In this document: positions 1 to 12,931 of the stretch, one piece after another
Numbering within the stretch: the first letter of the stretch is position 1
Layout of the letters: each line of letters begins with the position of its first letter
Assembly: GCF_003254395.2 (NCBI RefSeq)
Contig: NC_037639.1
Coordinates: 15,540,537-15,604,536 of the forward strand
DNA from: Apis mellifera
Lineage: Eukaryota > Arthropoda > Insecta > Hymenoptera > Apidae
Direction of reading: 5' to 3'
Length of the DNA: 64,000 bases
Translations under genes and position numbers: made by a program
Notes under the pieces: generated by a model
What the model saw: the letters and a program-made list of their open reading frames with translations, nothing else
What the model was told of the DNA's origin: nothing
Databases searched by the model: none

Positions 1-352
1 AGTGAAACCAATCTGTGAACAAGAAGAACATGAATCACGAAAAGTTTGGCGAGATGTAACTGTTGGATTAAAAATTAATGATATGGAAAAAGCAACAGCA
101 GCTAAGTGTACAATTGAACAAAAACAACGTGATGAAGCACGTATTAGAAAAGAAAATAACATTAATTGGCAAACTAAGGTACATTCTTCTTTTTAAATTA
201 TATATATATATATTTTTTTTTTCTTATCTTAAATAATTACATAAGATTTTATTTGTCAACAGTTATTCAAAGAAACCAAAGATGGTTGGGTTTATATACA
301 ACCTCTTGCAGATAGATTATATTTTTGTTCCAATCAAATTGCTACAGCATAG
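1..352 (+). CDS. Oxysterol-binding protein-related protein (ORP9-like), last two exons, partial
   Basis: C-terminal end of a lipid-transfer protein that enters from the left edge. The exon in frame from base 2 runs to 178, followed by a GT donor at 179-180 and an AG acceptor at 261-262. The last exon is 263-352 with TAG at 350-352. The peptide contains ESRKVWRDVT, a run of DMEKATAAK, then QKQRDEARIRKE and W followed, after the splice, by a GWVY motif and PLADRLYF. This is the typical tail of the OSBP-related ligand-binding domain, where a charged helix is followed by a W-V-Y strand. ORP proteins exchange sterols or phosphoinositides at membrane contacts. The tail looks closest to the ORP9 subgroup, but the subgroup is from memory. 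Everything upstream, including the EQVSHHPP signature, lies outside the window. The intron is 84 bp. Confidence 0.8.
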
Positions 353-1446
353 ACCTGCATTATGATTTGCTGCGATTTTAAATATTGCACAGCACTAGAA
401 ATTTAAGGCCTAATACATATGATAATACATATGATTAATATTCATCATTTTTAAATTTAATGACCGTGTTATAGAGAAAAACAAAACTAAAAGGGTATTA
501 TAAATTTCTCTTTAAAAATTTTTTTTTATAAGCCTGATTAAGTACAATAGCAAATATTAAAATGCTATACAATATTAATATTTCATTAAAGGTATGTAGA
601 TATTTTCATAGCAGGCAAATTATTTTTTATAATATATTAACCATCAACAGCTATTGAATTAAAAAAAAGATATTCGCATAGTATTATACTATGTATTATA
701 TGTCAACATAAACATATAAGCTTATGTATTGTTAAAAAAATATATATAGCTATAAAAATAATATTCCTGATGATGATTTACAGTTTCCGTTAACAAAAAT
801 TGAAAAACAGTATAATATAATATAAATAAGAAAATTTAATTAAATTAATGATAAAGTAAATGCTATTTCTGATAGTACTTTTCATAGTATATTTTTTCTA
901 GATATCATCAATGATTAAATCACATAAAGACTTTTTTTTATTCCATAATAATTATATATATATTTGAATAATTAACTTCAAATATTTTTAAATAATCATT
1001 TTATAATATATAAAACTTAATTAATAAATATAAAAATTGAATAATTGTATTTATAATTGTAAAAATAATATATAATGTAGATTTTTTTTTATATTTATGT
1101 ACATAATTGTTTATTTTTAATTTTCATTGAATATAAATTCATAGCATTTACATACTGTAAATATTTATAAATATTTTTTTATATTTTTTTTAATTTTATT
1201 TTATTTTTTTTAATTAACCACAGAGTATTAATATTAGAATATCTCAAAGAGATTAATTTTATTTAATTAAGTTATTATATTTAAATATTTATATTAATAT
1301 AAATAAAATCGTAATTTATAATTCTAATTTTTAATTTTGCTAATCACAATTAGCAAATATATGAATGAATATATGAATCAACATTGTAAAATATTCCTAT
1401 TCAATATAACATGTAATATACAAATAAATATGTAAATTTTTGATAA
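353..1446 (+). other. 3'UTR of the ORP-like gene
   Basis: No ORF or RNA gene is visible. The sequence is AT-rich with A and T runs. It is interpreted as 3'UTR because the first strong AATAAA that makes sense for the plus-strand gene is at 1447-1452. Confidence 0.5.
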
Positions 1447-1460
1447 AATAAAGCTTTATT
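1447..1460. terminator. Palindromic bidirectional polyadenylation signal
   Basis: The 14 bases AATAAAGCTTTATT are a perfect palindrome. Read on the plus strand they give AATAAA (1447-1452) for the ORP-like gene, and on the minus strand AATAAA (1460-1455) for the UBE3D-like gene. Cleavage 10-30 nt downstream on each strand would make the two convergent transcripts overlap by a few tens of bases. The sequence is directly visible; its use is inferred. Confidence 0.65.
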
Positions 1461-1569
1461 CATGCATCAAAATAATACATGCATATTCAGTATAAAATTT
1501 TTTATACAAAAATGAATTAAAAATATACAAAGATTATACAAATATTAGAATTTTCAATACTCTAAATGA

Positions 1570-2679
1570 CTAACTATTGTTTATAGAATTTTCTAAATAT
1601 ATATGTCCAATATAGCAATCAATAGCAACCCTATGAAGTTGTGGAAATCGTTTTGTTGATGTTAATAAATGTTTCAAACCTGCTTTTATTACTAAAAAAC
1701 TTACTTCACAATACGATTTATTTATAGAATTAGAAATATTTTTCTTTGTTTCATATTTATATAATACTTTTACAACTGATATTTTTTGCAAACTTATAAC
1801 ATTATTATATAAAATTTTCTTAGGTTCAATCATTAAATTTAAATGCCAATCCATTGGTTTTAAAATAAGAGAGTGAGTTTCTTTTCCCATAAAACATTGT
1901 AAAATTATTTCTTCACCAAAAATACCAGTCATTGAAGTTTTAATAGCAAGCAAAAAATCATTAAAGGGATCTGTTGCATTTTTTATTTCTGAATTATTTA
2001 ATAAATTATAATCCACAGCACAACTCCATAATTTAAATGAAGTATTAGAATGAATTTTTCCTATATATTGTAAACATCTATTACAAATCACAGTATTTTC
2101 TTTTATTTTTAAATGATGATTAAACAAACTTCTATGAATAATAAAAAATAATGATCCATAAAAGATATCAGATTGTAATGGAATTAAATTATGTACAATA
2201 TTTTTATGATTATGTTTACAACAAAACCATTCATCTGGATCATAATTCATATTTGGTACAGGCAAAATTCTTTTAATGTGTATATCTTCAGAAAGAATAT
2301 TTTTGCAGCAACTACACATTATATTACACTTGTTTGCATTAAATAATTCAGTATTTTTTACAGAATTTTTCAAAGAATTGTTATTTATTGTTGAATTAGT
2401 AATTACTTGTGTTTTGGAAGATCCAAGAATAGGATCAGGTACAATTTGAGCTCGAAAACAAATCCAATTCTTTGTTATGTTTAAAGTTGATAATGAATCT
2501 GGTATTAGTTTTACAAATTTTGTTAAAAAAGTTACTGTATTATTTTCTATTGTTATTTCTATACTTTCTTTTGAAAGTTTTATTTTAATTTCTGTTAAAT
2601 TTACTTTTTTACTTAAATGAATAAAAGCATTACATACTTGAAGTCTCGGTCTTAACTCTAATGTTATGGATTTTATCAT
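1570..2679 (-). CDS. UBE3D: E3 ubiquitin-protein ligase E3D-like (HECT-like, UBE2CBP family)
   Basis: A single uninterrupted ORF of 369 aa, close to the roughly 390 aa of vertebrate UBE3D. The middle contains a Cys-rich segment: CSCCKNIL followed by I-R-I-L-P-V-P and a D-E-W-F-C-C-K-H block, then CNRCLQYIG. These paired CxxC and WxCxH elements are characteristic of the UBE3D/UBE2CBP (HECT_2) family, which binds the E2 UBCH10/UBE2C and ubiquitinates cyclins and other targets. The C-terminal third has the family's K-P-M-D-W-H-L-N-L and a late VAIDCYIGHIYLE segment. The ATG at 2679 is the first Met and no upstream coding exon is needed to reach family length. The gene is intronless here, while its neighbours have introns. 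It converges with the ORP-like gene and is divergent from mRpL19. Confidence 0.85.
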   Translation of the reverse strand: MIKSITLELRPRLQVCNAFIHLSKKVNLTEIKIKLSKESIEITIENNTVTFLTKFVKLIPDSLSTLNITKNWICFRAQIVPDPILGSSKTQVITNSTINNNSLKNSVKNTELFNANKCNIMCSCCKNILSEDIHIKRILPVPNMNYDPDEWFCCKHNHKNIVHNLIPLQSDIFYGSLFFIIHRSLFNHHLKIKENTVICNRCLQYIGKIHSNTSFKLWSCAVDYNLLNNSEIKNATDPFNDFLLAIKTSMTGIFGEEIILQCFMGKETHSLILKPMDWHLNLMIEPKKILYNNVISLQKISVVKVLYKYETKKNISNSINKSYCEVSFLVIKAGLKHLLTSTKRFPQLHRVAIDCYIGHIYLENSINNS

Positions 2680-5537
2680 TTTGAAAAAAATATTAATTTA
2701 AAAAAATTAAATTATTTTTTATGATAAATATGATTAATTTCTTTTTCACATTGTTTTAAATTTAATCCAATATATGAATTGAATTTTATTACATAACTTT
2801 ATATACTTTATATATATATATATATATAATTCTCTTCTCTTTAATACTAAAAAAATAAACAAAAAAATTATATTTTACACTCAAAAATAAATTTTTATCT
2901 TGATTTATGTAATTTATATAAATTGAAATATAAAAAATTTGAATAAATTTACCTTAAAAATATTTGATGATGAATTTTTCCAATACTGGTATTATTAATA
3001 TTATTAAGTTAAAATTTTCAAATTTTTTCTTTTTTTTTTACCTGAAAACAAATATTTATAAATTAATATTAATAAAATATCATAATATATTAATAAATTA
3101 ATATAATTATTGTATAAATGTTATCTTATATAAAAATTTATAGATTTTATACAATTTACTAAATTATTAATTTATTTACCAGAGAAAAATCTATGATTAT
3201 GATTATTCAGATCAGAATTTAATTTAATATTTTTAGATATTCTAAACAAATAAATAAATAATTATAATTTATAATGTAATATAATTTTATTTTATACATC
3301 ATGTATCAATTATTATACGTTTTTTGATAATTAATAAATCGAATAATATATTATTCGTTGAAATATCATTAATTATATATTGTTTTATATAGGAAAAATA
3401 GTATCACAGATAAGATGTAAAATAGATCTAACTTTCACTATATTTTTTGTCTCGTGTCTTGAGAAAATAAAATCTCTAAAATTCATTATCATTTTAATAT
3501 CATTTTCATTATTTAAAATAAAATAGCAATATTGATAATAGCTGAAATTGAAATTAAAATTCATAAAATTACAAATAAGAAATAAAATAAATATTTTGTA
3601 AGAGTATATAAAGTACTGCATTTTATATATAATTTATATAAACTTATATAAATTATCATGAAAAAAATTATGATTATCTAAATATATTGTAAAATTGAAA
3701 ATATATTTGTTATATTAAAAACTAAAACATATTATAATTTTAAAAAAGAAATGATGAACATGAATATTCAATTAATATCGTCTGTCATCACGCACCAAAA
3801 ATAAGAAAAATAATTAGTGTAAAAAGAACAAAGATAGGTTAAAAATTGAAAAATTAACGACAACTTCAAAATGTTACAAATAAAACATATGTATATAAAG
3901 AAAGCAAATAATGAAAGAAAAACAAAGATAACATAAAAAATGATTATTTTCATATTTTTTGAATATCAAACACATCTTTAAAAAAACAATTAAAAAATTA
4001 ATTTTCAATTCTTATTTTATTTTATCCTGTCTTTAAAGAAATTTCTTTAGTATTCAAAAAGTAATAAAAAGTAAACTAACAATTAATTCATATCCTATCT
4101 CTCTTTTCCATACTATTTGCTCTACATGTTTATATATATTTCATCTGCGGCACTCTGGAAATGGCGCTAAATCTTTAATTTTTAATATTTCTGTCCTTCC
4201 ACTATTTGCTTTCTTTACTTTTATCTTATTTCAACCGTAGAAAAATTTCGCGTATCATCTTTTATTTAATTATTATTTAATTATATTTTTTTTGAAACAA
4301 TAAAAAGAAAATTTGGTCAAATTTGGTTTCTATTTCAGAATTTTTAGAAAAATTTTATATGCTACTGTTGAATTATATTCTTTTGATACAAATTAATTAA
4401 AAATTTCGATAATATTAAGAAAATATAATTTAATAAAAATAAAAAACGTGCGAAATTTTTTCAAGAAAAAAGATTTATATATTTATATAAAATACTGTGA
4501 AATAGTTTTGCATATTTATCTATAATAGCTGCCATTTTTTGATATTTTTAATTTTTTTGAATTTTAGTTTTTTTATAGTTTAATTCTAAAGTTAATTAGG
4601 TTATATACTTCTTAAAATGCCATTAACTAAAATTGATATATCTCGATATTTTCTACAAAAAAAATATTGATCAAGTATAAATCGAAAAATTGTTAGTGTA
4701 GAAGAATATAATTATTTCTAAAAAAAATAATAAAGAGATTATGTTATATATGATTTCTTTATATTTGTACTGTAAGATTTATTTTATTTTTCAAGAAATT
4801 CATATAATATTTTATAATCTATTTACTATTAATAAGTTAAAAGATTTATGAATTTATCTAATATATTTTTTTAAAAACTATTAATTTTTTGTAATTGAAT
4901 GAATTTAATATTTATATTCACTGCCATAGACAAATTTATACTTCTATGACAAAATCACAGACTTTTATATCTAAATTATGACAAAGTCATTAATTTTTCT
5001 TTTTAAAAATATATATTATTATATAATAACTAATTAATCAATAATCATTTTAAAATATTTTATATTAATTATAGTGTTTTTTAATAATAATTATCATTAA
5101 AAAAATTCAAAAAATTTTATTAATTTGAAACTTTCTTTCTTATTACTATTTCAGCAAATAATTTTAGATAATTGATTTTACAGATTTTTATTATTTTAAG
5201 AAATTAAATTATTCATTTCTGCTATATTATTTATAATTTCTGACAGAATTCCATTATAATCAGATTGTTATTGCATTCTTGATAATTTGTGAATGATATG
5301 AAAAATAATGGAGCTCTAGAATTCCAGAAATTTGGACCATAAAAATAAAAATATTTTATTATAAAATAATTTTTTGTATTTCAGAACATTACATGTGAAA
5401 TAATCTTATAAATATTAAATCTATTTTATTCATTTTTTATATAATACAATGTAATAGTGCCTCTATCGGGAAAAATTTTAATTATAAAATAACCTAACGA
5501 AATTTATAAACAAGTATAAACATAAAAACATTGAAAT
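2680..5537. promoter_or_regulatory. Divergent intergenic region, UBE3D / mRpL19 promoters
   Basis: About 2.86 kb of AT-rich DNA with no credible ORF. The two short minus-strand ORFs at 3385-3621 and 3768-3953 are low-complexity Phe/Ile/Tyr translations of AT-rich DNA. A GCCATTTTTT element lies at 4531-4540, resembling the YY1/Pho-type GCCAT core seen in other divergent promoters of this window. The start sites cannot be placed. Confidence 0.4.
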
Positions 5538-6694
5538 ATGATTTCTTCAAGATATTTATGTGATAAAATATGGCAAAAATTAACTTTTATAAAAATATTA
5601 GGTATTATTTATTACTATATTTTTATTCTTTTATTTATTTATTTATATTATTATATTTTTATTAATATTATTATATTATTATTTTCAGATAAAGAATTTA
5701 AAGTTTTTTCAACTTTGAGACAACCAGAAACTCAATTAGAAGATAATAATAATTCTAAAATGGAAAATAATAAGTTAAATGATTCTCTGTCTTTCGTAAA
5801 TTATAGATTTATTTATCCTGAATTTTTACCAGATCCTAATCCATTATATCGTAATAATATGAGAGAAAAATTAGAACGTATGGACATGTTGAGTAGAAGA
5901 TCAGTTTTGAATATTCCTGAATTTTATGTTGGTTCAATATTAGCAGTAACTTATTCTGACTTACATACAAATGAAAAAATAAATAAATTTGTTGGTATAT
6001 GTATATTAAGGAAAGGTACTGGATTAAGATCTTCATTTCTTTTAAGAAATGTTGTTAATGGAGAAGGTGTAGAAGTATCTTACGATTTATATGATCCAGC
6101 TATTCAAAAAATTGATTGTTTGAAGTAAATATAATTATTATATTATAAATTAATTAAATATAATTAAAATGTAATTTAATATAAATTTTTTTTATTTATA
6201 GATTGGAAAGAAGATTAGATGATGAATTACTTTATCTTAGAGATGCACCATTAGAATATAGTACATTTCCTTTTGATATGGAAATGGAATCAACATTTTC
6301 AAAATCTGTTCCAATTAATAAAATTAAAATTCCTCTTAATCCATTACCTTGGTCAATGAAATGGGAACTTAAAAATCTAAAAGGAGTTAAAGACTTGATT
6401 GTTAATGAAAAACGCAGAAAAAAAGCAGAAGCTTATTCTAAACCATGGGAGAAATATGATTTGATGAAAACCTATAGGTGAAATTTGATATTACCAATAT
6501 AGTAATTAGTAATTATTTATTATTTTGAAAAAAATAAGTATAAATATGTATTTTTATGTTTTAATAGGGAGACTATTCCAGAAGAGGAACAAATTGAAAT
6601 ATTTTCAGATGTACATACAGAACTTCGTCATTTGGAAATACAGAAGAGTATTTTAAAACGCAAAAATATATTAAAAAAACAAAAAATTACATAA
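5538..6694 (+). CDS. mRpL19: Mitochondrial ribosomal protein L19 (bL19m)
   Basis: Large-subunit protein of the mitochondrial ribosome. Four exons join in phase: 5538-5601, 5689-6124, 6202-6477 and 6568-6694, giving 300 aa. Diagnostic bL19m sequence includes FLPDPNPLYRNNMREKLERM, then IPEFYVGSILAVTYSD, FVGICILRKGTGL, the L-R-N-V-V-N-G-E-G-V-E block and KLERRLDDELLYLRDAP. The PWSMKWEL and KPWEKYDLMKTY elements near the end also match animal mitochondrial L19 rather than the shorter bacterial protein. The N-terminus (MISSRYLCDKIWQK...) is basic and amphipathic, as expected of a mitochondrial presequence. Intron 1 (5602-5688) is 87 bp, has no stop and keeps frame, so a naive ORF runs through it and gives a false hydrophobic segment. 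Stop is TAA at 6692-6694. The gene converges with woc. Confidence 0.93.
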
Positions 6695-7080
6695 ATCTTT
6701 TTAAAATTATGAATAATATTTTTTCCAATTAAATGTTATCTGTATATTAAAAAATGATATAATGTACATATTTTTCTTACATGATTTCTAATTATTTTGT
6801 AAAAATATAGATATACATATATAATTTATAAATATACGTATTGCCCATTTTCTTATAATAGTAATTCATTTGGATATGTTTTAAACTGAGAGTTCTAAAA
6901 AAAATTATTAATAATACATTTTTTTGTTTTATTAGGAAGTGAAAAATATACAATAGAAATTATAAAATTTGAAATGACTACACATCATCTTTGAACATTT
7001 TTATCTGATGTATAAGGAAACAATTATTTTTTGCATATTATTCGAATTAATTGAGAAAAGATAAATATGCAAACGTAAAA
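6695..7080. other. Convergent 3'UTRs of mRpL19 and woc
   Basis: No gene. A plus-strand ATTAAA is at 6729-6734. TTTATT at 6928-6933 reads AATAAA on the minus strand and could end the woc transcript. Assignment is by position only. Confidence 0.4.
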
Positions 7081-10000
7081 TTAGCTAGTTAACAATGCTA
7101 CATTGATTTCTTTAACCATTTTAATACGATATAACATTTTTATGAGATGTTCTTTAGCCAGTGGAGATGTTGAATACCATACTGGACTATCCGGTACACA
7201 ACTTCTTTCTGGCAGTAAATAGAATACATCATTCCGTGTTTTAACACTCTCTGGACTAAAATAATACAATTGAATTAATATAATTATTATATTTATTTGA
7301 AATTTTTTTTTATAAAATAAAAATAAATAAACGTACCATTTAGACAAGTAAAATTCATATAATTTAACTGGACACCTTAATGGATTTTCTTCATTTTCTT
7401 GTTGTTCATATACTTTTTTTTTACGTGAATTATTTCCTATAAAAATATTATTTTATTATTTTTTTAAATATAAAAATTATTTAATGCTTACCTAATGCTG
7501 ATTGTGGTGGATAAAAACGAAGAAGAACATTTCTAGATCCTGGAACTTTTCCTGTTGTAGCAGGTTGTGCAGCAGGATTACGTTTCCAATGTTTCATAAT
7601 GTGAGAAAATGATAATTGCATATGTTCTTCTACTGTCTGAATAATATTAAATTTTAATCATTTTAATATATAAATGTTAATATAAATATAATAAATCAAA
7701 ATAATATATACATACTACAAGATTAAAATGTTTAGTGTTAAAAAACATTAAAGTACTTAAAAGAACATGAGGGGAATGAGCACCTAATTGCTTACATTCC
7801 CATAAATGTTCTTCTTCAACCCTTGTAACAATGTATTCTACAAAAAATTTTATTAATAATATAATATAATTTTAATTAATTTTAAAAAGAAAAAATAACT
7901 TACGTGCATCATTATAAAGAACAGAAAACTTTTTTGCAACTTCGTTTAAACAATCTGTAAATCTTTCATAATATGAATCCGTAAAAATATTGTCTATTCT
8001 GTTATTTTCAAATAAATACTGTTGAATTCCTATAATATAAAACAATTTTAAATAATTAAAAATTTCTTTCGATTAATAATACTAATAATATAATTGTTTA
8101 TTTTACCTAAACAAAGATAATAAATTGTATCTGGAGCATATTCTGCTCCATTTGGTTTTCTAACTTCTTTCACAAAAAGACATAATGAATAATTTAATTC
8201 ATCAGCTGTGAGTTGCAAAAGATCTGTTTTAAATAACTTCATTTTTCTCATTGGTGTACTTTGTTTTTCTAATTCAGTATTTTTTGCTACTACCTATTTT
8301 AAAGAGAATAAATGATTTTTAATCGCAATTCTTAATTAAAATTGAAATTAAATATATATTTAAATTACCCATTGTCTCCAAGCATTTACTCCGAACGTAT
8401 ATTTGAGTGCCATATTAGCATCTGGTTTTTCTATGGGTTCTATAATTCTTGGTTGAGGTGGAGGTTGAGGTTCAGGAGGTGGCATCAAAGGCATATCATT
8501 TGTACTAGATACACGTCTTCCTCGTTTATTCGGCGTAGATCGCGGTTTATATGGAACCATTCGTTTTCTTCCTCGAGTAGCAACAATGAGTCGTTCTGAT
8601 TGAACTGTTAAATGTTAAATGTTAAATAAATTTTTAATTATTATTTATTTTTCTATCGTTATTTTTTTTCTTTATATTGTTTATTTTCATTACCATCATT
8701 TTCTATAGTTGCATCAGATTGTGTCTGTGCTTGTGTAGCAGTAATAGTGTTTGGAGTTAAAGCAGCTTCTAAATCAACAGCTGGTTCATCCAATTCTCCA
8801 GTTGCCATTTTTAAAGCCATTTGTAGCATATCATCACCGAATGTGTTACTAGAATCAACAGCTTCTGGACTAAAAGCTCCACTATGTGAATGATCTCGAT
8901 CACCAGTATCTTCATCTCTATAAAAATAAAAAAAAAGCAGAAAAAAAAATTTAATAAAAAATTTTAATATTAAAATTACCTATCATCTGTAGAATCTGAA
9001 TCAGTCTCATTAGTTTTTTTTTCTGTTGCAACCATTTCTGCCATCATAAGAAGTTCAGCTTCAAAAGGATCTGCTGGTATTTTTTCTTGTATTCTTTTGA
9101 TTTCTTTAAATATTCCCTTAGCACTATTTCTCGTTGTGGGTATAAAAATAGGAACAGGAATCGGTAATGGAAAAGGTAATGGAATTGGAAAAGGCATAGT
9201 ATACATATGCATTGGAAATGGAACATAAATTGGAACCGGTATCGGTACAATTGCCTGTTGAATTCCATCTGTTTGTGTAGATTTTGTACAAGGATGTGGA
9301 CGTACTGAAACTCCTTTTGTGTGCATTACAGGTTTACACTGAGTTGTTTTATTATGAATTTGGACTGGACTTGGTGGTCTTGTTATAATATGCTGCTTAT
9401 AAATTACTTGTGGTGTCTGATTTTGACTAATAGCAACTGAAGGTACTAACATATTATTTACATTATTTTGTTGTGAAGTTGGACTGGATTGACCGTTTCC
9501 AATTGTAGCTAAACTTGTAACTGAAGAAATTACTGGCATATTCTTTTTATTTTGTATATCATTAACTTTTTGATTATTAGAATTTGTGCTTCTTTGAGGT
9601 AATGTTCTTTTAGGCATACCGGTAGGTACAGGATCATCGCCTGTCGGTATTGTAATTGGAGATTTAGTATATTGAGCTTGAAAATTCATTACACAATGAT
9701 ATGAACAGAAATTTCGTATCGTCGCATCTGACATTGTTAAATGATATTGTGCTTGGGAAAATTCTTTGCAAAAGTCACAATTGATTCGTTTTGCAGAAAC
9801 TGCATTAATAGAAACCTATATAAAATTAAAGATAAATATAATTAATTTTATATGTTATACGATTAAAAAAAATATATTTATTATACCTGATATAATGTTA
9901 AACAATTTAAACTGCACATCATCATTACTTGTCCTGTTTTTAATTCTTTTTTGATCATATCAAAATTATATTTTTTTACTTTGCACCAATTACATGGAAC

Positions 10001-12484
10001 AATTTTCCTATTAGTAATAATAAATATATTTAAACAAGTTTTAGAACAAAACATATGAGCCTCATTCTCATAAAAAACAACAGAACTTTTTTTATTAGGT
10101 AATTCAAAAAATTTTTTGCAAGTAGAACATTGATCAGGATCAACCTTTTTTACAAATTTGAATGCTGCAAAACATGGTTCACTACATATAGCTACTGGAT
10201 CAGATCTATCTATTTGAACTTCACAATGAACAATTTTTTCCTGTTATAAAAAATATAAGTCTTTTTTAGAAAATTTCTATTGGATATATATTAAAAATAT
10301 AAATATTAAAAAAAAGAAATGATTTCTTACTTCTTGACAAACGCTGCAACATTTTTTTTCCATATTTGGAGGTTCAATAGAACTCATTTTTGAATATTTT
10401 TCCATACAATCTTGTGTACAAAAATCTTTAAATTGACCTTTATCACCAACTGGCGCAAGAAAACCTTCTGTACTAGAGCTTATATCTTTTTGACAATAAC
10501 TGCATACTTTTAAGCCTTTTTTGAATTCTTCCAAACATGTAGAACAACAAAATTGTCTAACATCATAACCAAATCGTACACAATACTTTCCTAAACTGAC
10601 TGCTTGGACTGATCCATTGCAATTTCTGCAATAACTTCCATATTTTGTTTGAAATTTGCCTAAACATTCCTCATTACAAAATTCCATTGTTTCCCAAGAA
10701 AGATTACGTTCATCATTAGGTTCAACAATTAGCAAACAGTTTGCACAACGTTTCTCTCTCTTAGAATTAACTCCATCACTGGGTATATCTGTTGCTCTAT
10801 TGTTAGCAATTTTAAATAAAGCTTTGCAAGTTTTCGAACACACATTGTAAGTATCAAAACCAATTTTTACTTTAATTTTACATGATTTTTCTTCATTACA
10901 TTGTTTACAAATTTCTTTAGCTGTTATTTCTTCAATTTCAGAATTTTTTGATTCCTCATCAATATTGATCACATCTGTAGAGATAGCTGTAACTTTATTA
11001 ATTGATTCTTTCTCTGTCCTAATATTTTTTGTATCTGTTATAACACATTCATTTGCAACATTTGGATCTTTTAAATTTTGTTCCAAATTTTTATTTGTAT
11101 CAATATTTAATTCATTATTTTCACATATTTGTTTATCTTCACTATGTTCATGGTTACTTTTATGTAAAGATTCTTTATTATTAGAATTTGATTTTTCTGT
11201 TTGTTCAGGAATTATAACTTTCATGCTATCTGGAATAATACATAACTCATCATCTTGTCCTGGTAACACATTAGATTGTTCTTCTTCAGTATCCATTGAT
11301 ATCTCATTGACAGTTTTTTTTGTTTGATCATTACATTTTTCAGTTGAATCTTCAACTTCTGTATTTAAATTTTCATTATGTTCTGATTGAGCTGTAGTTT
11401 TATTGCTATTTTTAATAACATTTTGAGAATGTAAAATATCAATAGTACTATCTTTATTTTCTTCATTATTATCATTTTTATTAGTACTACAATTACTGTC
11501 TCCATTATTTACAACATCTTGCAAATTATCACCTCGATTACACAATTTAGAAAAATCTATATTAGTTTCATTTAGATCATCAGTTTCCATAGATTCAATA
11601 TTTTCTGTGATAAGACTATCTCCACCAAAAGGATCTTCAGCATCTATAGATTGGTTTTCAATTTGTGCATCTCCATGTTTTTCTTGAGAAAATTGTACAA
11701 ATTCTGTATTTTCTGGTTCTATAATATTCTTTTCTGTTATATTTTTATCACAATCTTCTAATGTCTCTTTTGAATCAGTCTTTTTATTATCTGAATTATT
11801 TTTTTCATTAAGAGATTGTTTTTCTGTTTGTGAATTTTCTAAAACATTATCATTAATTTCTTTTTCTGTTAAATTTAAATCACCTGTATCTACATTGACG
11901 CTCTCTAAACTTTCTGTTTCCTCTGATATATCTTCTAAACATTTTTGAGATTCTACACATTCTACTATATTAACATTGTCTGATAATTTTTTTTCCTCAT
12001 TTTTATCAATAACATTAGATATCATTAATTCCATTTCTGAATTTTTTTCCTGTGAAACATTTTTTGTAATATTTTTATATAAACTTGATGATTGTATATT
12101 ATGGCAAACTGTAACTATAATATTTGTCTTATTTTCATCTTGCAAACCATCTTGTAAATTTAATTTATTTGTTTGTAAATTACCTTCTTCAAAAACATTT
12201 TTTTCGCACGATTCATTAGTTGATAAATCAATATTTTTTGAATTTTCATCAAATAATTTTTTTTGATTTACATCTTCTAAGCTTATTTTCTCATTATTTT
12301 CACTTATATCAGTGATCTTTTGTTTCTCTTTTGAAATTAATGATTTTTGTACTTCATCTGCATTAATATTTATTGTTTTATTTAGTTCAATTATATCTTC
12401 AGTTTTATTTTCATTTTCTACATGACAATCTTTTTGAGTTGGTAATTCCATATCAATATTATCAATATTAGAATCCATGCTCAT
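7081..12484 (-). CDS. woc: MYM-type zinc finger protein, without children / ZMYM2-3-4 homologue
   Basis: Nuclear chromatin-associated protein. Eleven coding exons join in phase: 12484-10331, 10240-9887, 9815-8980, 8917-8694, 8604-8369, 8293-8107, 8029-7904, 7837-7716, 7636-7492, 7436-7337 and 7255-7081 (4659 nt, 1552 aa). Residues 1 to about 520 are an acidic, Asn/Glu/Ser-rich low-complexity region. About eight MYM/FCS fingers follow (about 525-875), opening with CKQC, CANC, CRNC, CSYC, CSVC, CSTC, CNWC and CDFC. A Pro-rich run alternating P with hydrophobics (about 1025-1065) is typical of ZMYM2/3/4. The C-terminus (about 1285-1540) has the conserved LTADELNYSLCLFVKEVRKP, YYLCLG, NPLRCPVKLYEFYLSK and RSCVPDSPVWYS segments. 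This domain is known to derive from a Crypton tyrosine recombinase. The start ATG-AGC-ATG follows an acceptor-like TATATAG, suggesting a 5'UTR exon upstream. In Drosophila woc acts in ecdysteroid synthesis and telomere capping. Confidence 0.93.
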
Positions 12485-12908
12485 TTATATGATTAGCTAT
12501 ATAAAATAATAATATCATGTGAATATTACATAATATATATAGATGAAAAAAATATTAAAATTCAATTAAATTCTTAAAATATGTTTTTAAAATAAATTAA
12601 AAAATAAAATAAATTTTTAGTAAAAAGGGAAAGAAAATTAAGTATAAATAAAAAATCATAAAAAATCAAATATCTTATTTACTTAATATAAATACATAAA
12701 TAATATAAATTCATTTCAAATTATGTTAACAAATATAAATAGAATTTTATAAACATAAATCGATAAATAAATTGATAACATATTATATAATAAAAAGAAA
12801 TAATAAAACATTTTCCAAAAACAATTAAAATTACATTTTTTCAGAAAGCATATAATAAATAATAGTAATAATAAAAAATTGAGGTTATTATAAAAAGTAG
12901 CTTCATTT

Positions 12909-12931
12909 CGCCATGTTGTATTTTACATTTG
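12909..12931. promoter_or_regulatory. YY1/Pho-like GCCAT element with TATTTTACAT extension
   Basis: CGCCATGTTG at the start of this interval fits the reverse of the YY1/Pho consensus (CAAnATGGCG). It is followed by TATTTTACAT. Nearly the same arrangement occurs at 24141-24160 in the next divergent promoter. Binding is not shown by sequence alone. Confidence 0.35.

Noticed and set aside
5602..5688. Transmembrane segment in mRpL19
   Set aside because: It is the translation of an 87-bp intron with proper GT and TTTTCAG ends. bL19m proteins have no such segment.
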